This document shows positions 53,713 to 64,000 of a stretch of DNA of 64,000 nt, in pieces. Each line of letters opens with the position of its first letter. Position 1 is the first letter of the stretch. The notes beneath the pieces are model-generated. The model was given only the letters and a program-made list of their open reading frames with translations. It was not told the DNA's origin and did no database searches. A program made the position numbers and the translations under genes. Source of the stretch: DATLHO01 sp035539855 (GTDB lineage Bacteria; Bacteroidota; Ignavibacteria; OLB7); NCBI GenBank assembly GCA_035539855.1, contig DATLHO010000072.1, positions 1 through 64,000 of the forward strand, given 5' to 3'.

Positions 53713-53963
53713 GACGGCTCCCCCTCGCGCTCGCCGAGCTCGTCGATCTGGCGCAGATACTCGAAGACCAGCGCCGCCTCGCGCTCGTCGATGACACTGA
53801 TCGCGAATCCGACGTGCACGACGACATAATCGCCGACCCTCGCCTCGGGGACGTAGGCGAGATTCACCTGTCGGATCACGCCGCCGAAGCTGACGCGTCC
53901 GCTGCGCTCGATGCCGTTGTCACAGTCGATCGCTTCGATTCTTCCCGGCACGGCAAGGCACAT
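53709..53963 (-). CDS. hypC: HypC (mirror copy)
   Basis: Mirror image of 25794-26048, starting MCLAVPGRI. Confidence 0.87.
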   Translation of the reverse strand: MCLAVPGRIEAIDCDNGIERSGRVSFGGVIRQVNLAYVPEARVGDYVVVHVGFAISVIDEREAALVFEYLRQIDELGEREGEPS

Positions 53964-54393
53964 GGCAGGCTCCGGCAATGATGTTCGGACTGCAAGGAAC
54001 CGAACTCGCCGGACTGTCGGTATGACAGGCGTCAGGAAGTGGAGTGCTGACTGCGCGAGGAGTGCAGGGGGACTGGGGGTGGAGAGAGTGGGCGGACGGG
54101 TGGAGGTGGTTGTGCGGGCGCCCAAATGCCGAGGCTTCGCGGCGGCATGCCGTCGAGCTCGTTGACCGTCGCACCTTCGGTAATGGCAAGCCCAGCGCGG
54201 CGGCGTTGCAATCCGGAGCAAGACACAGCACGTAAGACAACGCTACCGGGGTCCCTCTCATCGCCGCATACGGCCTCAAGCACACGCGTTCGTCGCGCCG
54301 CACGGAGAAAGGTCATCGTCGTTGGCGATCCCGTCGCTGTCCTCGTAGCTATTTGATGCCGGCGTGCCCGGCGGCGGCATATGACGGCCGGCC
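53964..54393. other. gene-poor stretch (mirror copy)
   Basis: Mirror of 25364-25793, with the pyrimidine-rich run appearing here as purine-rich. No gene can be supported. Confidence 0.45.
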
Positions 54394-54765
54394 TCAGCTT
54401 CGTGGCGTGAAGTCGACGTAGTCCTCAAACTCCCAATAGCCGAGTCGGGACAGCTTCTCAGCTATGACATCCCAGCCCTCGCCCGTGCATGACTCCACAA
54501 AGTCCGAGACGAATCTGTAGGTCTTCGAGTAGTTATACTCGTCAACGAGCAGAATATGTCGGAGTAGTCGGATCTCGCCACTGGTCAAACTGGCCGACAG
54601 CCAATCTGGCGTACACACTCTGAAGTCAAACGACTCCTCGCCTTCTCCACCAGCCGGTCCCGCAATGAGTCGCATTGCCAGGCAGAAGTTCCTGCTATCG
54701 GTAGGCACGTAACCTGACAGATCGTCGCCGTCCATGCTGAAGAGGTGGACAAATCGAGCGTTCAT
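54394..54765 (-). CDS. Imm8-like immunity protein (mirror copy)
   Basis: Mirror image of 24992-25363, with the same 123 residues including the ESFDF and WEFEDY motifs. Confidence 0.73.
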   Translation of the reverse strand: MNARFVHLFSMDGDDLSGYVPTDSRNFCLAMRLIAGPAGGEGEESFDFRVCTPDWLSASLTSGEIRLLRHILLVDEYNYSKTYRFVSDFVESCTGEGWDVIAEKLSRLGYWEFEDYVDFTPRS

Positions 54766-54945
54766 AGCCGTAGCGTGGGTTGGCATTCCAGACGACGCTG
54801 TCGCACGAGGTCGCGACCTCCGCCGCCGATAGGCGTGCCCGTCAGGATGGCTGGTCATCGTGACACCGCGATGTGACGTTGGTGACTTCTCGCTCGTTCA
54901 CGTCGCTATACCGAGGGACGCGAATGAATTCACACCATGAATCGC

Positions 54946-55560
54946 CTACTCCAACGCGGCGAGACCAAGTTTGTCGAATGTATAGTTCTCCCACGCATCC
55001 AGTTGCCGCCGAGCCTCTGATGGATCGTCGCGCAGTAATGCAATCATCTTCTCGGCCTGAAGCGCCAGGTCCGGGCTCAGGCTACTCTGTCGGAGCTCCA
55101 CGGCAACAGTATCGAGGTCGGACAATGCTCGAGCCGTCTCGCCGGCGCGAGCATACGATAGAGCCATCCAATATCGCACAGCGACTGGCCCTGTTCGACG
55201 GACCAGCTGCGCAGCGCGTATAACGTCGAGTGGTTCGGCAACACTCTCAAGAAACGGTAGCGCATCGATCCGTATAGCTTCCACCGCGCTGTCCCACAAC
55301 GCCACGTCACTTAAGTTCCATGTGTGAGCTCGACCACCCAAACGCCAGCCGATACCAAATGCCACCGAATCGAACGGGGCATACAATGGCTGCACAAACA
55401 CCTCCAGGTAATACAAACCAGGCGAGCTAGAGCGGTTGAGGTAAACCGCTCGGAGAATCGGCCGCACAGGAGGCAGCGCCAACAATGGGCCACTGCTGCG
55501 GAAGCCGGCGACGTGCCGAGTAACATATCTCGCGAAACGCTGGATCGCGGCCTTTGTCAC
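54946..55560 (-). CDS. probable immunity protein (mirror copy)
   Basis: Mirror image of 24197-24811, with the GTG start coupled to the toxin-remnant stop as in the left arm. Confidence 0.6.
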   Translation of the reverse strand: MTKAAIQRFARYVTRHVAGFRSSGPLLALPPVRPILRAVYLNRSSSPGLYYLEVFVQPLYAPFDSVAFGIGWRLGGRAHTWNLSDVALWDSAVEAIRIDALPFLESVAEPLDVIRAAQLVRRTGPVAVRYWMALSYARAGETARALSDLDTVAVELRQSSLSPDLALQAEKMIALLRDDPSEARRQLDAWENYTFDKLGLAALE

Positions 55561-55694
55561 GGCTTGATCTCCTCGACGTTGAGATTGTCACGCCCCGTTT
55601 GGTCTCGTGCCTTCAAAATCTGGCGCGTTGTCAAACGCGCCGCTCCCGTTTTAAGATCGAACGCGAAGATTAGACTTACCCGACTTTCGTGAAC
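55557..55694 (-). pseudogene. toxin C-terminal remnant (mirror copy)
   Basis: Mirror image of 24063-24200, ending in the DxKTG...EIKP pattern. Confidence 0.55.
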
Positions 55695-55743
55695 ACCGGA
55701 TTGCCCGCGACCTTTCGCGAGATTCGATGCGCGGCACGCCCAT

Positions 55744-56151
55744 TCACATCGGGATGACGGCGACAGTTGCGGGAACGGGACGTATCGCACGCGCGCCGCC
55801 AGCAACAACCTCAAAGCACCCAACGCTGTCCAGATAGATCATGTAGTGATGCATACCGTCCAGGAATTCCGGATACCCGTCAGCATCCGCACGCAGCTCG
55901 GCCATCCATTCGGAATCTTCGATCTCAACCAAGGCGTCGTACACCTCGTCGATGTGCCACGCCGTGCAGAGGTTCTCGCTCCTCTTTCGCAGAGCCTTCA
56001 CAGACGCGAACTGGATTCCACTAGAGACTATGCTGCCGCGGTCGGCGAACGAGTAGCGCAAGGCAGGCGCGGCGCCTCGACCGTCCCAATATGCCTCCTC
56101 GATGAAGTCAGTCGACGGAACATCCACCTCGAGAATTCGCCGTTTTCTCAT
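55744..56151 (-). CDS. hypothetical, possibly immunity-type protein (mirror copy)
   Basis: Mirror image of 23606-24013, identical over 135 residues. Confidence 0.6.
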   Translation of the reverse strand: MRKRRILEVDVPSTDFIEEAYWDGRGAAPALRYSFADRGSIVSSGIQFASVKALRKRSENLCTAWHIDEVYDALVEIEDSEWMAELRADADGYPEFLDGMHHYMIYLDSVGCFEVVAGGARAIRPVPATVAVIPM

Positions 56152-56329
56152 AGGACTTCATGCAAACAGCAGGCCCAATGAAGTGGCCAGGGAAGGACGA
56201 GGGTTTTCGAGAGTGCGACTCCCGCATGGCATCAGAGGACAGCGAACGTGTCCTCGCGGTATCACTAGCTCGCTGCGGACGTCTCCGAGTCGGTACCGCT
56301 CTCCGTGGATAACGGTCGCAAGGAAACGC

Positions 56330-57070
56330 TCAGCGTGCGAACACTATCGAACCGGTGACGGATAACCCGTCGACGAGCATCGTGAGACGGTAAAGATAGA
56401 ATCCCGGAACTAGTCCTGCGACCTCGACGCTCGTGACGCGCTCACCGACGGCATGCTCACCGAGATCCTCGGTTGTGATCGACCGGCCGAGTGCGTCGAA
56501 GAGCTCGAGGCGGAGAGTGCTTGGCCGAGGAAGGCTGTATTGAACGGTGAGTCGGGATCCGCCAGCAGCGGTCCACGCTCGTGCTCGTAGCGATGGCGAA
56601 GTAGCGGCGTCCGACGCGTCTACGGCAGAGGGGAGCGAATCCACAATGTTGATCTTTCCGCCCGCGTAGTAGTGTCGCCCCGACTGGTAATAGGCGATGT
56701 CGGGGGATTCCTTGACTGGGGTGTACGGAAAGTAGTCACCGCTGTACGCATAAGAGCGTGTAGGAAGTCCGCGTGAGATTGGTTCCATGCTGCGGCCGAC
56801 CTCGCTTCGAGAGAGGTAGAATATCCAGTTGCTGTCCATCGTGTTGATGTGAAAGACGTAGCGCTTGCCTCGCACGAACGTCAGCTCACGCGCCTCGAGG
56901 CCGTCGATCACGTAACATGAATCCTCTCCTCTCCCGAAGAAGGGATGCGCCTGCGTCTTGGGCGCCAGCTCGACCTCCAGCGTGTCCGGAGACTGCGCCA
57001 CGACGACCGTGGAGGCGACAGTCATGAGGATCACGAGATACGCTGCGTGTCCGCGGTTGAGATGTGTCAT
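56330..57070 (-). CDS. cupredoxin-like T9SS protein (mirror copy)
   Basis: Mirror image of 22687-23427. The upstream palindrome CTGACATATGTCAG is at 57238-57251. Confidence 0.75.
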   Translation of the reverse strand: MTHLNRGHAAYLVILMTVASTVVVAQSPDTLEVELAPKTQAHPFFGRGEDSCYVIDGLEARELTFVRGKRYVFHINTMDSNWIFYLSRSEVGRSMEPISRGLPTRSYAYSGDYFPYTPVKESPDIAYYQSGRHYYAGGKINIVDSLPSAVDASDAATSPSLRARAWTAAGGSRLTVQYSLPRPSTLRLELFDALGRSITTEDLGEHAVGERVTSVEVAGLVPGFYLYRLTMLVDGLSVTGSIVFAR

Positions 57071-57293
57071 CGGCTGATCGATTTCGGTGAACGACGGGCG
57101 GTACGGGGTCGGTGCTGTCTGCGATCGGATTCGGAATCGGCGGGCGATTCATCGGACGCCTTCATTTGCGCGGCGCGTTCGGAGTACGACGAGCCTGCGG
57201 AGTCGCTCGATCATACCAAGGAACGGCCGTTCACAGTCTGACATATGTCAGGTTGCGACGCACCTCCCTCTGCTGCAATGTGCTGACCCCCGA

Positions 57294-59651
57294 TCATCCC
57301 TGCCGCCGCACGACCGCGGCAACCTGCCCGAGCGCTATTCCCCCATCATTCGGTGGCACACGCTGATGCCTGTAAACCTCGAAGCCCTCGTCGTCGAGTC
57401 GGCGCGTCGCCCGCTCGGCGAGGTAGCGGTTCTGGAAGCATCCGCCGCTCAACGCGATGCGTTCGCAGCCGACGTGTCGCGCCACGGCGACCATCGACTC
57501 GACCAGCGCGTTGTGGGCGCGCGCGGCGATGATGCCCGCGGCGACGTCGCCGCGCACATCGTCGACGATCGCTTGGATCATCGGACCCCAGTCGACGATT
57601 TGCTTCGTGCCGTGGTCGATGAGCCCAATGGGATACGCGTCTTCGGTCGCGATGATCGCGCTCTCGAGCTCGATCGCGGCCTGGCCCTCGTAGCCGCAGC
57701 GCTGGCGGATGCCCGCGATCGAGGCGATCGCGTCGAACAGCCGCCCCGCGCTCGAGGTCGTCGGGGCGTTGACGCCGCGACGGAGCATCGCGGCGATGAG
57801 CCCGCGCTCGCGCGCGTCGAGCGCGACCAGGGGCGCGAGATCGGCGTGCGTGCGGTCGTCGAAGAGCGCGTCACCGTGGAGCTCGTGGAGCAGCCCGAGC
57901 GCGGTGCGCCGCGGCTCGCGCACCGACGCGTCGCCGCCGGGGAGCCGGAACGTGCGCAGGTGCGCGACGCGCTCGAAGGTGCTCGCGTCGGGAGCATCGC
58001 GCCGCGGAACGAGCAGGAACTCTCCTCCCCAGATCGTCCCGTCCGTCCCGTATCCCGTGCCGTCCCATGCGATGCCGAGCACCGGGCCGTCGAGGTCGTT
58101 GTCGGCCATGCACGACAGGACGTGCGCGTGATGGTGCTGCACGCCGACGACCGGCAGGCCGAGCCCGGCGGCGTGATGCGTCGAGAGATAGTCGGGGTGC
58201 AGATCGCAGGCGACGATCGTCGGCGTCGTCTCGTAGAGCTTCTCGAAGCTCGCGATCACCCCGCGGAACGCAGCGTGCGCGGGCTCGGTCGCGAGGTCGC
58301 CGATGTGCTGGCTGACGAAGACGTTGCCGCCGACAGCGACCGCGACCGCGTTCTTCTGGTGCGCTCCCACGGCGAGCACGCGGTCGGCGCCGGCGATCGG
58401 CAGCGGCAGCGGCGCGTAGCCCCGCGCGCGGCGGATCATCGTCTCGCGGCCGGCGATGACGCGCACGATCGCGTCGTCGACGTGGCGCGTGATCGGACGG
58501 TCGTGCACCAGCAGCAGATCCGCGATCGCTCCGAGCCGCCCGATCGCCTCGCGCTCGTCGATGCAGATCGGCTCCTCCGAGAGATTCCCGCTCGTCGCGA
58601 CGACGGGTCTTCCGACTTCGCCGAGCAGCAGCACGTGCAGCGGCGTCGCGGCGAGCATCACGCCGAGTGTCCTGCTCGAGGGAGCGACGTTGGCGGCGAT
58701 GGGCGCGAGGTTGGCGGCGAGCGGCGCGCCTGCACCGATCGACGAGCCGTCAGCGGAGACCGGCGCGGTCTCGCGTCGGTCGATCAGGACGATCGGTGCC
58801 TCCGGCGAAAGCAGCAGCCGGCGCTCGATCGGCGACACGGTGCAGAGCGCTTCGGCGTCGTCGATCGAGGCGAGCATCAGCGCGAGCGGCTTCTCCTCGC
58901 GATGCTTGCGCGAGCGCAGGCGCGCGACGGCGTCGGCGTTGGTCGCGTCGACGAACAGGTGAAATCCCCCCAGCCCCTTGACCGCGACGATCGCGCCGTC
59001 GCGGATCGCCGCGGCGGCGTCGAGCAGCGCGCGCTCGTGCGTCGCGATGATCGAGCCGTCCGGGCGCCAGAGCTCGACGTGCGGGCCGCAGTCGGGACAC
59101 GCGTTCGGCTGCGCGTGGAATCGGCGGTCGAGCGGGTCGCGATACTCGGCCTCGCACGCCTGACACATCGCGAAGCCGCGCATCGTCGTCGATGCGCGGT
59201 CGTACGGCAGCGCGTCGATGATCGTGAAGCGGGGTCCGCAATTGGTGCAGTTGGTGAACGCGTAGCGATGGCGGCGGTTGGTCGGATCGAGGATCTCCGC
59301 GCGGCAGTCGTCGCACAGCGCGATGTCCGGCAGCACGAGCGCGCTGATCGCGCCGCGCGATTCGCTGTGGCGGATCTCGAAACCGTGGAAGCCGACCGGG
59401 TCGAGCCAGGTCGACTCGAGGCTCTGGATGAACGCGCGCGCCGGCCTCTCGAGCTCGAGCGCGGCGAGGAACGCGGTGAGCGCGACGTCGTCGGACTCGA
59501 CCTCGATGAAGACGCCCTGGGCGTCGTTGACGACCCAGCCGCGCAGGTCGTGGCGCAGCGCAAGGCGGTAGACGAACGGACGGAAGCCGACACCCTGTAC
59601 CGCGCCGCGGATCGCCACGCGCAGGCGGCGAGCGGGCGTCACGCCGGGCAT
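57294..59651 (-). CDS. hypF: HypF (mirror copy)
   Basis: Mirror image of 20106-22463, with the full 785 residues and all four domains. Confidence 0.87.
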   Translation of the reverse strand: MPGVTPARRLRVAIRGAVQGVGFRPFVYRLALRHDLRGWVVNDAQGVFIEVESDDVALTAFLAALELERPARAFIQSLESTWLDPVGFHGFEIRHSESRGAISALVLPDIALCDDCRAEILDPTNRRHRYAFTNCTNCGPRFTIIDALPYDRASTTMRGFAMCQACEAEYRDPLDRRFHAQPNACPDCGPHVELWRPDGSIIATHERALLDAAAAIRDGAIVAVKGLGGFHLFVDATNADAVARLRSRKHREEKPLALMLASIDDAEALCTVSPIERRLLLSPEAPIVLIDRRETAPVSADGSSIGAGAPLAANLAPIAANVAPSSRTLGVMLAATPLHVLLLGEVGRPVVATSGNLSEEPICIDEREAIGRLGAIADLLLVHDRPITRHVDDAIVRVIAGRETMIRRARGYAPLPLPIAGADRVLAVGAHQKNAVAVAVGGNVFVSQHIGDLATEPAHAAFRGVIASFEKLYETTPTIVACDLHPDYLSTHHAAGLGLPVVGVQHHHAHVLSCMADNDLDGPVLGIAWDGTGYGTDGTIWGGEFLLVPRRDAPDASTFERVAHLRTFRLPGGDASVREPRRTALGLLHELHGDALFDDRTHADLAPLVALDARERGLIAAMLRRGVNAPTTSSAGRLFDAIASIAGIRQRCGYEGQAAIELESAIIATEDAYPIGLIDHGTKQIVDWGPMIQAIVDDVRGDVAAGIIAARAHNALVESMVAVARHVGCERIALSGGCFQNRYLAERATRRLDDEGFEVYRHQRVPPNDGGIALGQVAAVVRRQG

Positions 59652-59920
59652 CACCCGGCCTCCTCGACCTCGACGCTCTCGAGCACGATCTGCTGCGCGT
59701 ACGGATCGGTCGCGCTCGAGCCGCGCGTGACCTCGAGGCGCGCTCCTTCGGCGAGCGTGCCGGGCGTCTCGTTGACGAAGTGCTCGCGGAAGTGCTCCGG
59801 CGAGATGTTCGACAGCGCGCCGAGACGCACCGTGACGCCGACGACGCGGCGGGCGCCGCTGGCGACCGTGACCGACTCGATCTGCTTCAGCAGGTTGGCG
59901 ATGAGGGAATGCTCGTGCAT
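59651..59920 (-). CDS. hypA: zinc-domain-less HypA (mirror copy)
   Basis: Mirror image of 19837-20106. The missing Cys pairs are missing here too, so the short form is not a single-read error confined to one arm. However, the arms may derive from the same data. Confidence 0.8.
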   Translation of the reverse strand: MHEHSLIANLLKQIESVTVASGARRVVGVTVRLGALSNISPEHFREHFVNETPGTLAEGARLEVTRGSSATDPYAQQIVLESVEVEEAG

Positions 59921-59946
59921 GGCGTGGGGTACCAGTGAGTGGAGTG

Positions 59947-60453
59947 TCAGGTGCTCGAGACGGGATCGGAGGGCGCAGGTCGAGACGCTCCCACGTCGAC
60001 CTGCGCCACGATCTCCTCGACCACACGCTCGACCGCGTCGGCGATCGGCGGCGTCAGGCCGGTGCCGGCCTCGAAGCGCATCCCCTCGATTCCGTAGAGG
60101 ATGAGGCGCTCCGGTAGTGTGCCGAGCGCGCGCGCCATTTCGATCGCCTCGGCGACACCGAAGGCGTGCGTCGAGTAATGAAGAAAGTCGGAAGGAATCC
60201 TATCCATCGCCGCGTCCAGGCGGTGCACCGTTCCTGGCGCGGACCCGGAGCGCGCGGCATCGATGACGATGACGCTCGACGCCCCTTCCCACGCCGCCAT
60301 CAGCGAGGTCCCCTCGCCGCTCTGCACGAGCACGTCGAAGCGCCCCGCGTGCGGACGCAGTCGCTCGGCGACGGCCACGCCGGCGCCGTCGTCGCTGCGC
60401 CAGGCGTTGCCGACGCCGAGGACGAGCGTGCGCGCCGGCGGAGTCTCAATCAC
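59947..60453 (-). CDS. hydrogenase maturation endopeptidase (mirror copy)
   Basis: Mirror image of 19304-19810, with the GTG start and eight-base overlap with hydA preserved. Confidence 0.85.
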   Translation of the reverse strand: MIETPPARTLVLGVGNAWRSDDGAGVAVAERLRPHAGRFDVLVQSGEGTSLMAAWEGASSVIVIDAARSGSAPGTVHRLDAAMDRIPSDFLHYSTHAFGVAEAIEMARALGTLPERLILYGIEGMRFEAGTGLTPPIADAVERVVEEIVAQVDVGASRPAPSDPVSST

Positions 60454-61731
60454 GCACCACCTCGAGCCGCAGGAAGTGCGTCGCGCACGAGATGCACGGG
60501 TCGTAGTTGCGCACCGCCTGCTCGCAACGCCAGGTGAGCATGTCGTTGTCGAGATCAAGGTACTGCGGCACGAACGCCCGCAGGTCGCTCTCGATTGTCT
60601 TCTGGTTCTGCGACGTCGGCGGGACGATCTTCGCGTCGGTGATCAATCCCCCGTCATCGAGCCGGTAGCGATGGTAGCAGATGCCGCGCGGCGCCTCGGT
60701 GCAGCCGTAGCCGGTGCCGGCGCGCGGGGTGACCGCGACCGATGCGTGCTCGGGCTTCACGTACTCGCCGATGATCCGCTCCGCCTCCTCGATCGCATAC
60801 AGCGTCTCGACCGCGCGGACGATGATGCTCTTGAACGGATTGCGGCACACCCGGTCGAGTCCTGCCTCCGTCGCCGCCTGGCGCGCCAGGGGCGAGAGCT
60901 GGTCGTAGTTCAGCGCGAAGCGCGCGAGCGGACCGACCATGTAGTTGTCGCCGTCGCTCGTCGAGGAGTGCAGCGCGTTGGAGTGCCGCACGTGCTCCTC
61001 GGTGAAGTGCCGGTCGTACTCGTCGAGTCCGATGTCGAGGCCGCGGCTGGAGATGAGCCGTCCCTCGGTGATCGCGTACTCGTCGGGATGATGCAGCGCA
61101 ACGAAGAGGTAGTCCTGCTCGAAGTCCGGGAACGGCAGCGTCGCGGTGAAGCGCACGAGCGCGAGGGCCTCCTCGCGAGCGGTCGCCAGGCGCGGCAGAT
61201 ACTCGACGAGATCGCGGCGCTCGGGGACCTTGTAGAAGCCGCCGATGCGCACGCTCACCGGATGGATCTCCCGTCCGCCGATCGTCGTCATGATGTCGTT
61301 GCCGAGCTTCTTCAGGCGCAGCGCGGTCTGCACGATGTCGGGATGATCCCCGGCCATCGCGATCGCGTCCTGGTAGCCGAGGAAATCCGGCGCGTGCAGC
61401 ATCGCGACGTGCAGCACGTGGCTCTCGATCCACTCGCCGCAGTACAGCAGCCGCCGAAGCGCGCGGACCTGCGGATCGACCGAGACGCCGAGCGCGTTCT
61501 CCATCGCGTGGGTCGCGCCGATCTGATAGGCGACCGGACAGATGCCGCAGATGCGCGCGGTGATGTCCGGAGCCTCGCTGTACTCTCGTCCGCGCAGCAG
61601 CGCCTCGAAGAATCTCGGCGGCTCGAAGATCTTCAGCCGCACGTCGTCGACGACGCCGTCATGGACCTTCACGTAGAGCGCGCCCTCACCTTCGACGCGC
61701 GCGAGGTAGTCGACCTTGATCGTCCTGGTTC

Positions 61732-61735
<4 letters not shown>
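60446..61735 (-). CDS. hydA: hydrogenase large subunit (mirror copy)
   Basis: Mirror image of 18022-19311, with RICGICP and DPCISCATH intact. Confidence 0.87.
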
Positions 61736-62526
<791 letters not shown>

Positions 62527-62527
62527 A

Positions 62528-63397
62528 TCACACCTCTCGCTTGACGAAGAGATCGACCAGAGCGTCGTAGCGGTAGACCGGTCCATCCTTGCAGACGAAC
62601 GTCGGCCCGTACTGGCAGTGGCCGCAGAGCCCGATGCCGCACTTCATGTTTCGCTCCATCGACAGGTACATCCGGTCGTTGTCGATGCCGCGCTTGCGCA
62701 GCTCCTCGACGGTATAGCGCATCATCACCTCCGGACCGCAGACGAAGGCGACCGCATTCTGGGGATCGAACGGCGCGCGGCGGATGAGCGTCGTGACGAC
62801 GCCGACGCTGCCGCGCCATCCCTCCATGCCGCGATCGACCGTGACGAAGACGTCGAGGTCGAAGCGCGCGCGCCAGCTCTCGAGCTCGGCGCGGAAGAGC
62901 AGATCGGCGGGCGAGCGCGTGCCGTACAGCAGCACGACCTTGCCGTAGCGCTCGCGGCGGGCGAGCACCTCGTAGATCGCCGGGCGCAGCGGCGCCAGGC
63001 CGATGCCGCCGGCGACGAGCACGAGATCGCTCCCCTCGCAGTCGCCGACCGGCCAGGGCCGGCCGTACGGACCGCGCACGCCGACGACGTCGCCGACCTT
63101 CAGCTTCGCCATCGCGCGGGTGACCGTGCCGACGGCGCGCGTCGTGTGCACGAGCGACTGCGGCGTGCCGGGGTTGCCGCTGATCGAGATCGGCACCTCG
63201 CCGACGCCGAACAGGTAGAGCATGTTGAACTGCCCCGGACGGAACCTCAGCTCGGGTCCGCCGTCGAGCGCCTCGAGCGTGAGCGTGAAGGTGTCGTGCG
63301 TCTCGTGCCGGGCGCGACGAACCTCGAACGGACGCGGAAGCATCGGATCGGTTCCGATGTCGTGCTCCGCGACGGGGACCTCAAGCAGGGACTCCAT
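62528..63397 (-). CDS. hydG: hydrogenase gamma subunit (mirror copy)
   Basis: Mirror image of 16360-17229, identical over 289 residues. Confidence 0.87.
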   Translation of the reverse strand: MESLLEVPVAEHDIGTDPMLPRPFEVRRARHETHDTFTLTLEALDGGPELRFRPGQFNMLYLFGVGEVPISISGNPGTPQSLVHTTRAVGTVTRAMAKLKVGDVVGVRGPYGRPWPVGDCEGSDLVLVAGGIGLAPLRPAIYEVLARRERYGKVVLLYGTRSPADLLFRAELESWRARFDLDVFVTVDRGMEGWRGSVGVVTTLIRRAPFDPQNAVAFVCGPEVMMRYTVEELRKRGIDNDRMYLSMERNMKCGIGLCGHCQYGPTFVCKDGPVYRYDALVDLFVKREV

Positions 63398-63842
63398 AGA
63401 TGTCGATGAGTTGGAGTCGGGTCGCGTCGAGACGCTGGCCGACCATGATCGAGAAGCGCTTGAGCAGCTCGTAGCCGAGGTCGTGATTGACCTCGCACTT
63501 GCCGCGCAGGCATCTGCCGTCGACGACGATCGCGCGCGTCAGCTCGACGGCGCGCGCGTCGAAGCGCCACTGGTACGGCGGGATGAGCCAGGACCATCCG
63601 AGGATCTCTCCCTCGTCGAGCGTCTGGATCTCGATCGCGCCGCGGTTGGGCGCGAAGACTTCGAGGGCGACCTTCCCCTGGCGCAGCAGGTAGACGTTGT
63701 CGGCGTCCTCGCGCTCGCGGAAGATGAAGCTGCCGGCGTCGAAGCGCGCGTTGGTCGCGCAGCCGGCGATCATGTCGATGTAGCTGCGGTCGAGTCCGTT
63801 GAAGAACGGATGCTCCTCGAGGATTCCTACGAGATTGTCCAT
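63381..63842 (-). CDS. cyclic nucleotide-binding protein (mirror copy)
   Basis: Mirror image of 15915-16376, identical over 153 residues. Confidence 0.83.
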   Translation of the reverse strand: MDNLVGILEEHPFFNGLDRSYIDMIAGCATNARFDAGSFIFREREDADNVYLLRQGKVALEVFAPNRGAIEIQTLDEGEILGWSWLIPPYQWRFDARAVELTRAIVVDGRCLRGKCEVNHDLGYELLKRFSIMVGQRLDATRLQLIDIYGVPA

Positions 63843-63931
63843 GGGTCTCCTTCACGACAGGGGCGGCCGGATCGCTGCGCTCCGGCGCCTGGTAGAAGAG
63901 ATCGGGTTGATCGCAGCCGCGCGGTCCGGCT

Positions 63932-64000
63932 TCAGCCGCCGACGTCGGTCTGCCGCACCGCGTGCAGCTCCTCGGTGATGTCGATGCCGGCCGGACACCA
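63932..64000 (-). CDS. hydB: hydrogenase beta subunit, 3' end only (mirror copy, cut by window edge)
   Basis: Mirror image of 15757-15825: the last 22 residues of HydB (WCPAGIDITEELHAV...) and the stop. The rest lies beyond the window, if the palindrome continues. Confidence 0.85.
   Translation of the reverse strand, partial: WCPAGIDITEELHAVRQTDVGG

Noticed and set aside
57087..60104. Very long plus-strand open frame (about 1000 codons) opposite hypF and hypA
   Set aside because: It is antisense to clear hyp genes, Arg/Asp/Val-rich with low complexity, and has no recognisable domain. GC-rich codon structure produces such frames.

Overview
The window is high-GC bacterial DNA. Three proteins end in a Por-type (type IX secretion, T9SS) sorting domain, which points to the FCB superphylum (Bacteroidetes/Ignavibacteria/Kapabacteria/Eisenbacteria-like lineages). 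I cannot fix the phylum from sequence alone, and the window looks like a metagenome-type contig.

Layout. (1) 1-2.6 kb: the 3' end of an unknown gene, small hypothetical genes, a GNAT acetyltransferase and AT-rich repeats. (2) 2.6-8.6 kb: a complete export operon of a TetR regulator, a HlyD-type lipoprotein adaptor, two ABC ATPases and two ABC-2 permeases, preceded by a double palindromic operator. (3) 8.6-12.5 kb: an accessory stretch with a lipoprotein, two secreted hypothetical proteins, an orphan IS66 accessory gene and small hairpins. (4) 12.7-14.4 kb: a secreted subtilisin-type protease with a PKD domain, divergent from the next operon. (5) 14.6-22.5 kb: a group 3b-type cytosolic [NiFe]-hydrogenase operon (beta, a cyclic-nucleotide-binding protein, gamma, delta, alpha, maturation protease, hypA, hypF). 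(6) 22.7-25.4 kb: an island between hypF and hypC with a T9SS-exported cupredoxin-like protein, a toxin C-terminal remnant and orphan immunity-type genes, including one Imm8-like gene. (7) 25.8-28.2 kb: hypC-hypD-hypE. (8) 28.3-39.9 kb: a secreted hypothetical, a REP-like repeat cluster, an octaheme c-type cytochrome carrying a T9SS sorting domain, a large DUF11-type T9SS adhesin, an AhpD-like protein and a DUF5916 outer-membrane protein.

The dominant structural fact is that 15757-39878 is followed, with no spacer, by its own reverse complement at 39879-64000. Position x in the left arm pairs with position 79757-x in the right arm. All large reading frames recur at exactly mirrored coordinates with identical translations, so genes from 39.9 kb onward are second copies of those in 15.8-39.9 kb. 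A spacerless perfect palindrome with arms of at least 24 kb is not expected to be stable in a bacterium. A fold-back assembly or read artefact is the leading explanation; a covalently closed hairpin telomere or a real inverted duplication is the alternative to exclude. The palindrome runs off the right edge of the window, so its full extent is unknown.

How the genes fit together: HydBGDA would be a soluble NAD(P)-linked hydrogenase matured by HypA/F/C/D/E and a C-terminal endopeptidase. An FNR-like palindrome lies in its promoter region, and a stand-alone cyclic-nucleotide-binding protein is embedded in the operon. The octaheme cytochrome and the cupredoxin-like protein would be cell-surface or secreted redox proteins. 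A repeated leader-like element and a minus-strand terminator upstream of the cytochrome are the best candidates here for an undescribed RNA element.
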